From Centroberyx gerrardi (Eukaryota > Chordata > Actinopteri > Beryciformes > Berycidae), in contig NC_136017.1 of NCBI RefSeq assembly GCF_048128805.1, forward strand, positions 9,344,807-9,408,806: a DNA stretch of 64,000 bases, given 5' to 3'. A model generated the notes under the pieces. That model did no database searches, was not told the DNA's origin, and worked only from the letters and a program-made list of their open reading frames with translations. The stretch's first letter is position 1, and every line of letters starts with the position of its first letter. Shown piece by piece: positions 24,601-36,772 of the stretch. The translations under genes and the position numbers were made by a program.

Positions 24601-27600
24601 ATTTCCAAATGTAAACAACAGGATAGCAACAGCTAAGGTGGTCAATCAACACTCTGACCCCCTTTGTGGTTTCAAACAATATTTTCTCTGAGGATAGGAT
24701 GTAATTTCAACTGTAATTTCATTTTCTGTTTTGTTTTCAATGTTCTTCTTTTCTGATGTTCAAGTACACATTCACCCATAGATTAACCCATAGTTGAAGT
24801 ACCTAGTCTCATTACTGTAAAAACTGAGTTAACAGTACATGGCTTGTTCTTTTAACAGGCCTAAATCTTCTGCTCCATGAGGGAGCATACTTGTTTCCAG
24901 ACAGAGGCATCAAGCATCATATGTCTTTTAGTAACTGGTTGGGGCTCTGGGACAAGGCCCAGCACATCTGCAGCTCTATACCACAGTATGTCGTCTCTCA
25001 TTGGCCAGAAGAAACGATTTGCTCCAATCCGACTCATTGTTTTGACCAGAGCAGAACTCTCTGAATCCACATCTTGGATAATGCCGGGATAAGCATCTCC
25101 ATCATACAGCACCACACACCAGTGTCCTATCAGGCCTTCAGTGATTTCTCCCACTTGAAGAGATGTGCCTTGGCTTTGGTCCGTTTTACAGTTCATGGTT
25201 GTTTGTCCTTCATCAGCTGTATGTTCATCTTGATTAAAGTATACAGTCTGTGGGTCATAGCACTCACAGTCCTCTGGAGCTGAACAGAAGCAGCTCAGTA
25301 TCCTCCATTTGATGTTGCCTGGCTTGTCAGTGAAGATCTTGGAACAAAAAAAGATAATAATTTAATTCATGATGTAATGCTCAATAGTACCAATGAAATA
25401 AAATGTTATATTTATAAAAATAATAAAATGTAATAGCAAATTACCTGGTGTATTTTCATTGTACCCCGTACTGTTTCCAGTTTCTCTGGTAGCAGAGTTT
25501 CATTGTCTTCAATCTCATTCTCAGAGATGTAGAAGAGCTTGATTTTGGACTGCTCTTTTGAGAGTGTTTCATAGACCACTTTTCCATTTGGGAGATCCAT
25601 TCCTTTAGAGACAATATCATCAGCTGTGCGTTTGATGGCTGCACCAATCCCATCTGCTGGCCCCTTCCCATGTCCAGCCTCCAAGAAGTTCCATGTCACC
25701 TTACTGAATCCAAGTTTAAAGGGAACGGTGCAAAGAAGAAAGACATTTTTTTTAGAGCGGTATTGGGTTGTTGGGCCATCACTTACAACATGAAGGGTAC
25801 TTGCAGATGGAGTAACCTCTCTCAAGTATGTAAGCACAGGGCTGAGATGTGCCCATATGGCAGGAGGATCATGTTGCATTGAAGATGAAATGGAGCAGAG
25901 CGAGATGATCCCATTAACTGTGTAGGCAACTGCAGTGTGCAGGGACACTTGTTTATGGGAGTCTCCAAAATGTACTGCCTGAATTTCAGAGGCATATTTG
26001 CATAGATAATTTTCTGCAAAATCTATATGAAGGATGATGTCATTTTCTCCAACATCTTGCTTCATACTTCTCAGCACTGAATACTGATGTTGGATATTGA
26101 AGACATGTCTTCCAAACTTGTCTTTCAGATTTGTTGTGAAGTCTTCCAACAATGTTTGAAGGGTACCATAGACACGGTCCTTCACTGTTAAATGAGCAGT
26201 GAACTTCTCTCTTGTTCCATCTTTTTTTTTCTTCTCTCGTTCCTCAGCTTTACTTTTCCATTCCATCCAGTGTGTCTGCTCACCAGGATCAAATGTACCG
26301 GTTTCAAGCTCTTTTGCTCGACAGTGGGGGCACTCCCTGTACATGCACTCTTTGGTCAGGTTCTGGCAACATAAAGACTCTATCAAACTCTTAATGTTGC
26401 TAGTTTTTATCACTTTGTGATAGAGCAGTTTGTCAGCCATCAGCTGAATGTTTGCATGTATTTTACACAAGCATGTGTCCCTATCACGGACTGTTGGCCT
26501 TACTATCCAAAATGGGCGGTTTTTGCAGAACTGAGTATAGGAAATGTTGAGCTGTGGATGTTCTTTCTTGAATTTCCGGCAAAGACTGTACAATGATTCA
26601 TTCAAAAAGCGCTTTTGCATTTTAACCTTCTTCCTCGTCAATGTGTCTCTCTTCCCTGTTGTTGCCCTCGAGTTGTCATCACGTTCCAGAAATTCTTTGA
26701 CTTTTGTTTTGGTAGAGAGAGGTAATGCATTTGCATGTTTCTTCCGAAAATACTGAAGTCCAGGTCTTTCTCTGTTTTTCCGCATCATCTTAGAAGAGAA
26801 TCCAAGTTCTTTTTGAGCCAGATTCACCAACCTGTACTTTTTCAGAATTCTCCCCACCAGAATCTTTGAAATTACTTGCTTCTCTTTAGTGTTGGTTTGC
26901 TGATATCTGTCTCGCAGCTCCGACACTAGAGTATTGTGGAACAATAGTGTCTTCCTGAGATCACTAGGCTTTGATTTCATTTGTTGTTTTGATTTTGATC
27001 ATGGTGATTCTTGTGGTTTGAGCTTCTTTGACAGTCTTTCATATCGTTTTTTATATTTCTCCACCTTTCGTAAAGCATTATCCAACTTATGGTTGGCTTC
27101 ACACAGATCTCTGTACACTTTACTTCTGTTTCTGGTAACTTTTTTCCGTCCTCTTTGTTGTGGGGTTTGTTGCGATGTAGGCTGAGTGGGACCTTCATGT
27201 ATGGGAATAGGCACAGGGACAGCATTTTGTTGCTCAGGCTGTTGTGTTGGTGACACTGGTGGGGTATTCACTGATAGGTAGTTCTCCATATTTTTTATTT
27301 GCTTTTCTTTTGCTCTTTTGTTTGTTTGATTGATTCTCCATTGACGCTTTTTAAGTCTTTGTTCGCATTTGGATAGCTGTGATATGCATTTCAGTTTACC
27401 CGTCTCTTTTCTATTTTTATATCGCTCTTTTTCTTTTTGTAAGTATCTTTGGTATTGTTCTGGATCCTCTTTAATTCTCTCTCTGTAAGATTTTGACCTT
27501 TGGGCTGTTGATTTGGGTGCCATGGCAAAGACACTAAACAAACACAGAAACTCATTAATTTCAGTTATAAATGAGACACAAATATTCAGAAAAAATGTTT

Positions 27601-30600
27601 TAAATTCATGGTAAAATAACAGGAAATATACATTTGTACAATAAACTAAAACATACATCTATATAGTAATTTTATGAACAAAGAAAAAGCTATCAACTGA
27701 TATATTTTGTCATTACCACCACAATTTGTATTTACCACCACACCTCATTAAGTGGTGGTAATGACGCGTGGTGGTAATGACATTTCTGAATTTTCAGCTA
27801 ACCGCTAGCTACTGGTCGAACTTACTAACGTCACCTTCAGAGCTAGCTAGCAATGTACTCAATTTACATAAAAATATGAAGAAATTACACTACAATTCAA
27901 AAACATTATCAAACTACAGCTTGTTTGGTAATGACATGCAATAAAAATACTCTCTTACTAGTAAGTATAAATGGGAAAATTTCCTACATTTCTGGTGATC
28001 AAAATGTCATTCTTCCTCCTTGACAGCCATGTGCCCCAGTGTCAGTACAGATTTCCATGGTTACCAAATCAACAAACTTTGACCAAACTTTATTGTCCTG
28101 CAAATTGTTTGATGTGGCGGTAATGACAGCGATATTAAGGGACATACATATTTTGTATTAAAAAAAGTCACAAATTGTACTTAAGTTAAATATGTGAGAG
28201 GAAATCATTGATTCAACTGTATTTATAGTAATACATACTAAAAAGTATATGTTTTTTTTTTTTTTTTTCTGAAATTAAATTAAATTTTCTGAATAATCAC
28301 CCATCACTCCCCTCTTCCAGTCACTTCACTGGCTTCCCATCTCTGCTCACATCTAATGTAAGACACCGGTACTCGCCTACAGGGCAGTACATCGAACCGC
28401 CCCCTATCTACAATCTCTGGTCAGGTTCCAAACTCTGGATCATTCGCTCGGCTCCTCCACCCTTACAGGTCGCCTCGCCCCTTCATCGTTATGCGGACTC
28501 AGAAGTCACTCATCCCGGTCGTGACTTTTCTCTTCCCTGGCACCACAATGGTGGAACGAGCTCCCCCCTTCTGTCAGAACGGCTGAATCATTACCCATCT
28601 TTCACCGGAGACTGAAGACACATCTCTTATCTCTCATCTTGAGTTAACCTATCTATCATTCAATCTTTTTACCCCTTCTACTCTTAATAAAATATATATA
28701 TATACAAAAAACTCTGATTCTACAAATGCTACTTATTCCTATTAATTCCTTCATCAGCTACTGAGGCTTAGCTGATGAAGACTGTGATATACGGTCGGTT
28801 TGACTACTGTTGACAGAATGTACTGATTGTAAGTCACTTGGACAAAAGCGTCTGCTAAATGACGTAATATAATGTACAGTATATATAAAATCCCATAACT
28901 TTTCCATCACTTTCCATAAATAAGTCAGAGTGCTTCATTGACCTGAAATTGTTATTCCTTCCATGTTTGTTATTGTTTTTCAACTCAAAAAAGGTCTAAA
29001 GGGCTTAACAGGCTGGTGAAAAACAGCTGAAAATCACCAGCTAATGCAACAAATGTGTGAAACAAGTTGGAAAATACATTCTGGTGTGTTCCTGTAAAGT
29101 GACCCATTTTTTAAATTCCCTGATATTCCCTGACTTCCCCAGAGAATTTATCAAAATCCCTGACTTTCCCTGTCTGGAAAACACTTCTCAAAATACATGA
29201 TATTCCAGAAATCCATTGACCAATGGGCATTGGATTGGGCAAAAAACTCTGATTCTACAAATGCTACTTATTCCTATTGAAGGCTTAGCTGAGCTGGGCA
29301 TTCACTAAATCGCACATGGACAGAAAGAAACACAGCGGTACAAACGCACACACACACTCCGTCACCAGCATTATCATACTTATACCTTTGTAATTTTGTG
29401 TTGCTTGGGTAACTCGATCTTTATCGTGTCTCCTTTCTTCCAGCTGTAGCTGACTGGTTCAGCCTCTCTGGTGTCTCCATCACAGCTCAGAAGACAGAAG
29501 GTCAACTCAGCATCACACCATGTAAAGACGATGGGTACAGAGACAGGAGCTGTTGTTGAGAGGAGGAGAAAAAGGCTGTTACAATCATGATGACTCTCTC
29601 TCAGATGCACATTTTTGTTTTCACACCTGATGTTAAAACCAAGTGGTGAATTCAGGGGAAAACAACACACAACTCCACATCACCCACTTGATGAACCTGG
29701 CCAAACTGCCAACATAATACACTTACAGATGACTCTGAGTTGAGTCTGGCTGGTGACTTTGTAGTTGATCTCTGCTGTGTACAATCCACTGTCTTCTCTG
29801 GTCAATCCTGTGATCGTCAGCTCTCCAGTTGGAATGTCCAGGTCACCGCGATCTTCAAATATGCACCAACATGGTTAGGGTTAGCTTCTCAACATGAAGT
29901 TATTACATTCAATTTCCTGCTCCACCCTATTTAAACGCGCCTAACCATTACCTTTTCTCTCTCTCGTATGTCTCAGTTCTCTCATCCCTCCCCCCAAACC
30001 CCTTTTTTCTGTCTTTCATGATCTTCCCTCTCACTACAGGAACCACAGGGGCAAATGATGGAGCCAGAAGGCTCCCCATCAGCGAGACAGTGCCCCCACC
30101 CTGAGCCTCAATTCCCTGGTTCCTCGAGCTAACCATCGACCCCAACTCATCCGACCCCTCGATTCATCCCTTCATCTCGACCCCTGATTCATCCCTCCAC
30201 CCTCCACCCTTGTTTCATCCCTCCATTCTTGACCCCTCTTTCTCTCAATGAACCGCCTAAATACATCTCATAGTGGCGTGGTCTTTGTTAGTGAAAGAGT
30301 TCTTAACTGTTATCTGACCCTTATTCAACCAGGAAACCTGACTAAAAACACACAGTTGTCCAGTACAGCCACAGCTTTCTACTGTTGGCCACTAAGCAGT
30401 TGAACTAGAGCAGTTTGAAGTTGAAGGAAGAAACAGCCATAAAACACTTAAATACTGTTAAAAAAAACAACTACTGGTGATGCAACTTGCATTTCTGGGA
30501 GCATTTTGTGGTTTGGTGGTGTATTTTTCAAACCTATATGACATAACGGCACATTGAGATATTTCAGCGCAGCTAAAATGGAGTTTAATATCAGAATTTG

Positions 30601-32592
30601 TTTCAACTACCTAAAACAGCAACAGTAAACATCAGGTTTTGATGTTAGTCCCTCAGAATCCAAGGGCAAGGGCTTCTTTCTAGACTCACCATTTTGCAAC
30701 CAGTTCTGAGAGTGGACTTTGTTAAAGGACAGCAGTAGGTGCTGAGGGAGTAGCGATTGCGTTTCATTCACCACTCCCACTCAGACTTTCCCAACTGGTC
30801 CAGGAATTTGAACTGAGAGTTTCTTTCATTCACATATAAATCTAACCCTAACCACTGTGCCATTTAGCAGAAATCTGAGAGAAAACAATTCATCCCTCCC
30901 ATCCCCCTGTTAAATCTGAGCTGAAATCACCCACTGTGTCTCAGTATACCTTTGAATTGACGGTAGGAATCCACCTCCTTTCCATCCCACTCCATGGCAA
31001 AGCGAGGTCCTTGTTTCCACACTATGCTGGTGATGGAGCCAGTCACAGAAGACAAATCTGGACTGAGGACAACACTGTCACCTACTTTCTTGTAGAGTGG
31101 TTCTTCTGCAAAGACAAAAAGTAGGGATGCTGTGACATTTTAAATTTGGGTGTTAAGTCCTTGTGCTTTGGCAGTGTGGATCTTTGGCAGTGTCAGGGGG
31201 ATTGGAACAGAAACACTTCAACTAGGTAAACATCCAACCTGGTTTTACACTTAAAGGCATGCCTTGACATTTTGACTGTATTCTGATATTTTTCTTCATC
31301 AGGCTGTTGTAACATAAAGGGAGAAAAAGTTTCAGAAATTGTCCTTTAGTGATCCTAAAAATGGCTTGTTAGCATGGTCATCATTCCTCCTTGATACTGA
31401 AACACTGAAAGAGTCTCATTCAGGGTTAAAACCTTTTTTTTTTTTTTTTTTTAAACTAGTGACATTAAAACAAGTTGACTTGCATTGGAAAAGTGAAATC
31501 ATCTCAACACATAGGAGATATTTCAAGGTATTTTAAGAAAAACAATTTAATACTCAATACTATATTAAATTATTTCTTAAACGTTTTTGCGGTGTCTACT
31601 CTTTTCTGTTCTGTTCCATTCTATTATGTTCTACTGTTTTCTATTCTATTCTATTCTATTCTATTCTATTCTATTCTTTGTCAAGCCACAGTCAATCTAG
31701 ATTCAGATCATGGCCTACAGACTAGTGCAGCCTGTGAGTTATTGTCCTTTCCAGTATTTGACTATTAAATGAAGTCCTGCTGTAGGAAAATGGAAAATTA
31801 TTACAGACACAACATATTGCATTCACCTGGGGAAAAGAAACAGCCCGATTTTTTAAATTAATTACTTATTTTCTCATAATTCTGAGATAATAAACTTACT
31901 AAATGATGATGATGTGTGCTTGTAGAGGCGCATTTCACGTGCACACTGGTGGACTATGAGTGTCTGAGAGGCATTTTAAGAACATGTATGATTTTAGTTC
32001 AACTGTGTGATAAGTGCCTGACTGTGTCTTGAGTCACCATGTAGCTATACAGCTTGAATACATTTCAGAAGCACATATCCGTGAAGCAGGCCATATTGGC
32101 TCAACTGATCCTGGAGAAGTAACACGATGTCGAGGCCTGTCAAGCTGAACAACCCTGAAGTCCTAAGGTGGCAGCACAAAGCCGACGAATTAATGACAAT
32201 GCCATCTATATTACTCAAAGACTCTATCTGCAAATGTTTCAAACCAAGACGGAAAAAAATACTGGATTAAATTAAGCAGCTGTGTCGAGTTGGCCTTCCG
32301 AAATGCAGCTCTACACTTCATCATTTCAACCCGGATGTATCGAGATCGTTATGTCAGAAAAATGTCATTAATTCATTAAAAAAATATTTGAAAACCGCAG
32401 ATTTTCCAGGTGAATGCAATACACTTCCGTACAGTTACACCTGAGTGTAACCCTTCACATATTTAGCTACCCTACACATATACAATAAACCTGCTCTCCA
32501 CAGACTGCAATCAATAGAAACTTACGGGAATCTGCGCTCACTGCGGCCAGCAGGCAGACGCACAACTCGATCAAAGTTACAGAAGGCGACAT
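15629..32592 (-). CDS. CD2/SLAM/CD48-like receptor with microexon tail, gene 2
   Basis: Exon model, all phases compatible: 32592-32526 (signal peptide), 31105-30950 and 29852-29727 (V), 29549-29386 and 23413-23320 (C2), 22166-22050 (TM), microexons 20727-20707, 20430-20410, 20133-20113, 19924-19904, 19612-19592, then 18030-18001, 17861-17817, 16179-16126 and 15681-15629 (TAA). The sum is 1011 nt, 336 residues, with no internal stop. Exons 17861-17817 and 16179-16126 use GC donors (AG|GCAAG). An alternative last exon, 17032-16959, ends DDVAMYCFSQQ. The V domain lacks cysteines and the C2 half has four, as in CD2/SLAM receptors. The V region differs from gene 1 mainly in the C'-C'' area (QGPRF versus HGPDL, KEVDSY versus RQMDSS). 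A 4.4-kb transposon sits in intron 4. Tail exons are inferred from splice sites and phase only. Confidence 0.6.
16066..16101. repeat. (TGAA)n microsatellite
   Basis: About nine GAATGAAT-type units. The copy B equivalent at 37468-37512 is longer. Confidence 0.9.
16959..17032 (-). CDS. Alternative terminal exon of gene 2
   Basis: The acceptor is TTTTACTGCAG|GA. In phase 1 the frame reads NEKARFKSSGKKDDV then AMYCFSQQ and a TGA. It is basic and ends the protein earlier than the 16179/15681 route. Exon and flanks are unchanged at 38432-38359 in the next copy. Which terminal route is used cannot be decided from the sequence. Confidence 0.4.
17401..17690. repeat. G-rich minisatellite, 16-bp unit
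   Basis: About 15 units of GGAGGGAGGAGTTACT with T/G variants (ACT/ACG), grading into 20-bp units at the right end. The long open frames across it are only translated repeat. Confidence 0.9.
18147..19410. mobile_element. hAT-like remnant at the copy A/B junction
   Basis: Starts TAGGGCTGCAGCTATTGAC with AATCGATTAATCG-like inverted motifs, as in the MITE at 46677-47021. It ends near TTTTTAGTAATCGAG without a recognisable second TAGGGCTGCA end, so it is truncated. Includes (GT)n at 18574-18636. Copy C passes straight from CAGCAACATTTATTATT to the microexon array without it. Confidence 0.5.
19411..20940 (-). repeat. Tandem array carrying five candidate 21-nt microexons, copy B
   Basis: Same repeat family as copy A. 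Microexons in transcript order are 20727-20707 (GYMKWEA), 20430-20410 (VILKQEA), 20133-20113 (GYMKREA), 19924-19904 (EILQEEA) and 19612-19592 (GYMKWEA). In the unit at 20410 the acceptor context is CTTGTAG rather than CTGTAG, still ending in AG. The unit at 19904 has an expanded ATT run in its flank. Confidence 0.6.
22660..23206. mobile_element. MITE-like element with long imperfect TIRs, copy B
   Basis: Copy of the element at 4249-4910, with the same TGATCTCACA ends. It is shorter because part of the internal TTAGGCAA tandem repeat is lost. Confidence 0.6.
24077..24466. repeat. Left subterminal GGTAATGAC motif cluster
   Basis: GTCATTACCACCAC at 24077, then three direct GGTAATGAC copies near 24419, 24438 and 24457. 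Together with the right cluster they are probably transposase binding sites (inference). Confidence 0.55.
24861..27523 (-). CDS. DDE-like transposase of unnamed family, one in-frame TGA
   Basis: Starts MAPKSTAQRSKSYRERI at 27523 in a good Kozak context (GCCATGG). The N-terminal ~175 residues are very basic and Gln-rich. A TGA at 27001-26999 interrupts the frame. The same frame then continues without break through MKSKPSDLRK (26980) to 25445. A 107-bp intron (CAG|GTAATT at 25444, TTCCAAG at 25338) leads in phase 0 to the last exon, 25337-24861. Visible features: a Cys/His cluster (CLCKIH, CC, CMYRECPHC); candidate acidic residues in HIDFAENY and VVSDGPTTQYR; GHGKGPADGIGAAIKR; and a C-terminal segment VVLYDGDAYPGI then FFWPMRDD. 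I recall similar proteins only as uncharacterised proteins of fish and invertebrates. It is probably inactive unless the TGA is read through or spliced out. Confidence 0.65.
27709..28129. repeat. Right subterminal GGTAATGAC motif cluster
   Basis: GTCATTACCACCAC at 27709, GTGGTGGTAATGAC near 27752 and 27769, TTTGGTAATGACATG near 27925 and GTGGCGGTAATGACAG near 28114. Both orientations occur. The spacing from the element end is similar to that of the left cluster. Confidence 0.55.
28303..28695 (+). repeat. 3' fragment of a CR1/L2-type LINE, copy B
   Basis: Same LINE fragment as at 5377 and 43028. It directly abuts the right end of the transposon at 28302. Confidence 0.6.
28820..28877 (+). repeat. 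Fish LINE/SINE 3' tail
   Basis: TTGTAAGTCACTTGGACAAA and the following AAGCGTCTGCTAAATGAC are the familiar 3' end shared by fish L2-type LINEs and their SINEs, followed by TAATATAATG. The next 28880-29280 holds nothing recognisable. Confidence 0.6.
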
Positions 32593-32737
32593 CCTCTTCT
32601 CTGTAATCTGTAGTATATTACGTTACAGAAATGGAGTAAACATGTAAAGTATTTAAAAGATTAAAAGATTTAAAAAATAAAATAAAAACAAAACGTAGAG
32701 AGAAGCAGACTGGACACGGAAGAGGTTAATCCAAAAA

Positions 32738-32752
32738 GTGAAAGTGAAAGTC
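32738..32752 (+). promoter_or_regulatory. ISRE/IRF-like element upstream of gene 2
   Basis: The same GTGAAAGTGAAAGTC motif as upstream of gene 1, about 150 bp from the gene 2 start codon (32592). Confidence 0.5.
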
Positions 32753-34792
32753 AAAAATGCAGCCGGACTCTGTCTCCACCCCCATAGTAGGTGAAAAATA
32801 GTCCAATAAAGTCACTGTAAACTCACTGCTGAGCACCACAGACACAGTTTAAGTCCCTGCAGGAATATTACAGTGATACACAGTTGAAAAAAACCCACAA
32901 AGTGCAATAAGGTCACTTTAAACTCAGTACTGAGTACCTCAGAAGCAAGTTAAGTCCCTATAGGAAGATTATAAATATTGCAATATTCCATTAAGCCATA
33001 GTAAATGATCTTGGACCAAGATGAGCTTGCGTCTGTTAGTTTGAGAGTATAAAAGGTATAATCAAAATCCTAAAATCCTGCATAAATCTGCATTCCGTAG
33101 ATCTAATACTCACTTGGCACAATACTCCTATCACTTGAGAGGTTAATTCAGCATGAAGGGATTGGTTTGAGACTTCTTCCTCACGTTAGGATTGATGTTC
33201 CACGTTGTTCATCCCAGAATTCTATCAAGTCTTGGCTAAAAGCATCATGGGAGGTTCATTCCACTGAAAACTTGTATCTCATGCTGTGAGCTTTCATAAG
33301 ATGGCTATTTACCAGGTAGAGCAAATTATGAAGTGAATTTGAGTGAGTTAATTAAGAAAGCTTTGATTCAAGAATGCAGATTAATGGAAATACATTTAAA
33401 TAATCCTTATAATAGTAACACACAGGCAAAACAATTGTTGCTCCTTGCATTGTAGAGGATTAATTGGAAACAGAGCCAATGCATACGTGAAGGTTTATGT
33501 CTGTGTAAAGTGTCCCTTTGTTTTTTATTGTTTTGTATTCAAATGTTTATTAATTTTTATTAAGTCCAAGATAATAAAGTAATAAGTTCTAATGAGATTG
33601 CTCTTAGTTGCTTGACACCTGAAATGACATTTTCAGGTTTGTCTGCATTGAGGAAGAGAAGAGGTTGTTTGTCATTCATTTTTTTATATGTAAAGCCAAA
33701 GTCAACATACAGAAGTGCAAACATTAGACAGAGTGGTAAACATACATGCACACACAGTGCAAGCATTACTTATTTTACACTGAGGGTGTTTCACATCCTT
33801 TTTTGTCTCCACTTATTTCTTACTGCAGATATTTCACACTATTTCACTCTATTGGGTTGTTATGCTTGTCAAAATCCTGCATAGACTTTATTCATGCCCT
33901 TTCCTTATCCCTTACCTGTACCTAACCTTCGCTGACTGAATCCACACACACATTGTCAAACATCAAGCCAAAAGTGTTGCTATTTTTGGAAGATTCTAGA
34001 TTTTAACAAAGAGAATGACCAGCAGGAATTTTTTTCCTTAGTTTCCCTTAAAAATCTGTAATTACCATGTAGATTGTATGGTTCATAAAGTGTAACTGTA
34101 CATCCCATAAGTAGCATTTAATAAAAATGTGAGTAAACTATGAACTCCAGTCAGCGATCACTACAAGGCAAACCACCAGCATTACTTTATGTAGACCTTG
34201 AAAAGCCTTGAAATGTCCTTATGATTTATACATCAGTCTAACACTTACTACATGTATACGATAAATTTATATCATAAAGATTTCCTATCATATTTCAAAT
34301 CTAAGGTTTGACTGAGGCCTGAATATTTGAACCCGGCCCAACAAGCACACATAATAAGTTCTGTTCAAACTTGAACCTAGCTGGGCCACTATATCCTTTT
34401 GTGAGCTCAAACCTGACTAAAACCCCAAATTGCTACTAATTTGCTAATCATAAATTTCTAATAATAATAATTATGTTTCAGTAATCTTGGCTCAGGTCCT
34501 GTTTGATTCTGTGGTCTAAAGTGTATCGACTTAGGACTCTTTCACATGAAAAATGTTTAGGAAGTTGTGGCCAAATCGAATCCATGACAGGAACCGAGAC
34601 CAGAGATGGTCAAGTCTGATTTGAGACTGATAAAAACGTCATAGAATTGTCGCTGACTCTTGCTTGAACAGTGAGGCTGAAATTTCACAATAGTTTTGGA
34701 TGTGCTGTCAGTATTACAAAGTCACGCTCAGAGAAAGGAAGAAGGAAGGAAATGAGCTGAAACAGAGAAGTTCATGTATTCTCTGTATCTCC

Positions 34793-34828
<36 letters not shown>

Positions 34829-36772
34829 GTACTGTTGCAGAGGAGTCAGCTGTAATGTACAAGGCCTTGGTTGTTTTTTGAGCTTGTGGCCCAAACCAGA
34901 CAATTATACTACGGGTGGATTACTACATTAGACCAAATGGGCTACTGAGGTTCGTCTATTGAGAGCAGAAAGGGTAAATAATGAAATCAGACACAAACTC
35001 CTTATGCTGGTTTGTATTGAAAATTGGAAAAACAATGACAACAACCCTAATACATATTCATCATATATAAATCATAAAAATGTAACCACTGTGATACAAA
35101 AACCTTTTTAACAATTCATCATATGATCAATATTTGCAATGTGAAATAAAAAAATAAAACGTCATTCTCACCAAAAGAGTCATGAATTAGAGCAGAGCCG
35201 GCCCTAAAGGCTTTTGGAGGCCCTAAAAGAGATGGTGTTTATGGCTCCAAAACATTCCAACCATGACCATCAAATTACTCCCACCCGTAATAAAAAATAA
35301 AAATTCCATTATGTTACCCTTACCTAGCAAACAACCGCATCAACAGCAACTAAAACCAAAAGCCAAGAATATATCATGGCCACAACTAAAGCTCTTAGAA
35401 TTTAACAAAGTATATAAACATATGAATGTGAATGCATTTTAGTAGTAAATAAACTGAAATGTATGGTTTGATTCTGGCAACCACTTTAGGGAAAAATAGT
35501 TTTACAAACATGCATTAAAGCTAAAACCGATGATTGAACTTACTGCATTGCTAATGAGTTAGCACATTAGCATTTTAGCCTAATTGCCTCGAGGTAAGAT
35601 TTTGGGCTTAGGAGTTTACAACTCACTGAATGCAAGGAGATCTCAGCTGGGATGGAAATTTTAATTTTAGACTGTTAACGCAAGTATGTGCTATACATAA
35701 AACTACTGAGATGAAGCCTTTTTTGGTTTTCTCTGCCCCCTTTTGTCTGAAATGAGAAGTTCAACAGAGTCTTCATGCTTACGTTAGAGACCCTGCAGGT
35801 TGTAGGTGAGATAACAACTGAGCCTTTGCCCTGACAGTCACAGCTTATCCTCCTGGAATGCATTCATTGGTGTGTATTTGTGTACATTTTTGTTCATCAT
35901 TATGTTTGCTTGAAACATAAGCATGAAAAAGGAGTTCTGTTACTATAAAACAGCCACCATGACCCTCACCGAAAATAATATCAGGTACAGGAGTTGATTT
36001 AATTTGCTCTCAAATTGTCTGTGCCTAGTGCTGATCCTGTATCAATATGTATCTGTTAACACATCTTTAATACATGTTGTTTAGAAAAGTAACACAATAT
36101 GTGTACTGTAAGCAAACACTTGTATTGAAAAAAGAAAAAAAGTCTGGATGAGTTTATTAGTATTCATGCTCACAGTTAACAACTGAATAGAAGCAGAATT
36201 TACATGAATAAAAACAGAAATATATCTATACATGGAAAAAAGGAAATGACTGGTTGCTCTATATTGTCAGGCTGGGATCAAAAATGTATCGGGTGCTCTT
36301 GGAAACGGGGAAAAAAAGTGTGCTACAAACCGAAGGACAATCCAGGCACTCCAAATATATAATCACGAGGAAGAAAATCTATACATGATTGTACATCATA
36401 AAAATGTAAAACAATACATATCTATATACACACATGCACCCATACATTCATACTCATACATACGCATTTACAAAATACAACCATACACTTACATACAACC
36501 ATGCATACATTTTAAAATGCCATAAAAAACAACAATATACAACACAAAACACAAAACAAACAAATAAAAACAAAAACAGACCCCAAAGACTTCAGCTATC
36601 CATCTTTTGTTTTGTGGATGGCTGTACATTCAGTCAAAGCCACCGCTCCGATGTTAAATCATAGTAACATCCTACTGTGGGAAATGGTTTTAAGTGCTGT
36701 AAAGTAATTTTAATCAGCTGTGACTCTGGTTTGATCCTCTGGCCTGGAAGAAGATCTTCTGGTTGCACACAG
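32753..36772. other. Spacer between gene 2 and gene 3
   Basis: No gene seen. 33500-34600 corresponds to the CYP4F-derived spacer of copy A. A (CT)n(CA)n tract lies at 34794-34827. The hAT element of copy A is absent at 35625, and the helicase fragment is truncated at 35719. Confidence 0.55.
36235..36376. mobile_element. 142-bp insertion with 11-bp target duplication, copy B only
   Basis: The block is bounded by ATCTATACATG on both sides (36224-36234 and 36377-36387). Copy A has a single ATCTATACATG (near 15230). The insert ends GAGGAAGAAA, so it may be a short retroposed element. Family not recognised. Confidence 0.6.

Larger units (their letters stand above)
23887..28302 (-). mobile_element. 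Autonomous-type DNA transposon in intron 4 of gene 2
   Basis: 4.4 kb present only in copy B. Copies A and C lack it, and in C the flanking AT repeat joins ATCACTCC directly (43020-43033). Terminal inverted repeats are short: GGGCGATTATTTGATTTCAG on the left, GGGTGATTATTCAG at the reverse-complemented right end. Flanks suggest a 2-bp AT duplication in an AT microsatellite, but low complexity hides the exact junction. Subterminal GGTAATGAC motifs cluster within about 600 bp of both ends. It carries one DDE-like gene. I cannot place it in a named superfamily. Confidence 0.75.
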
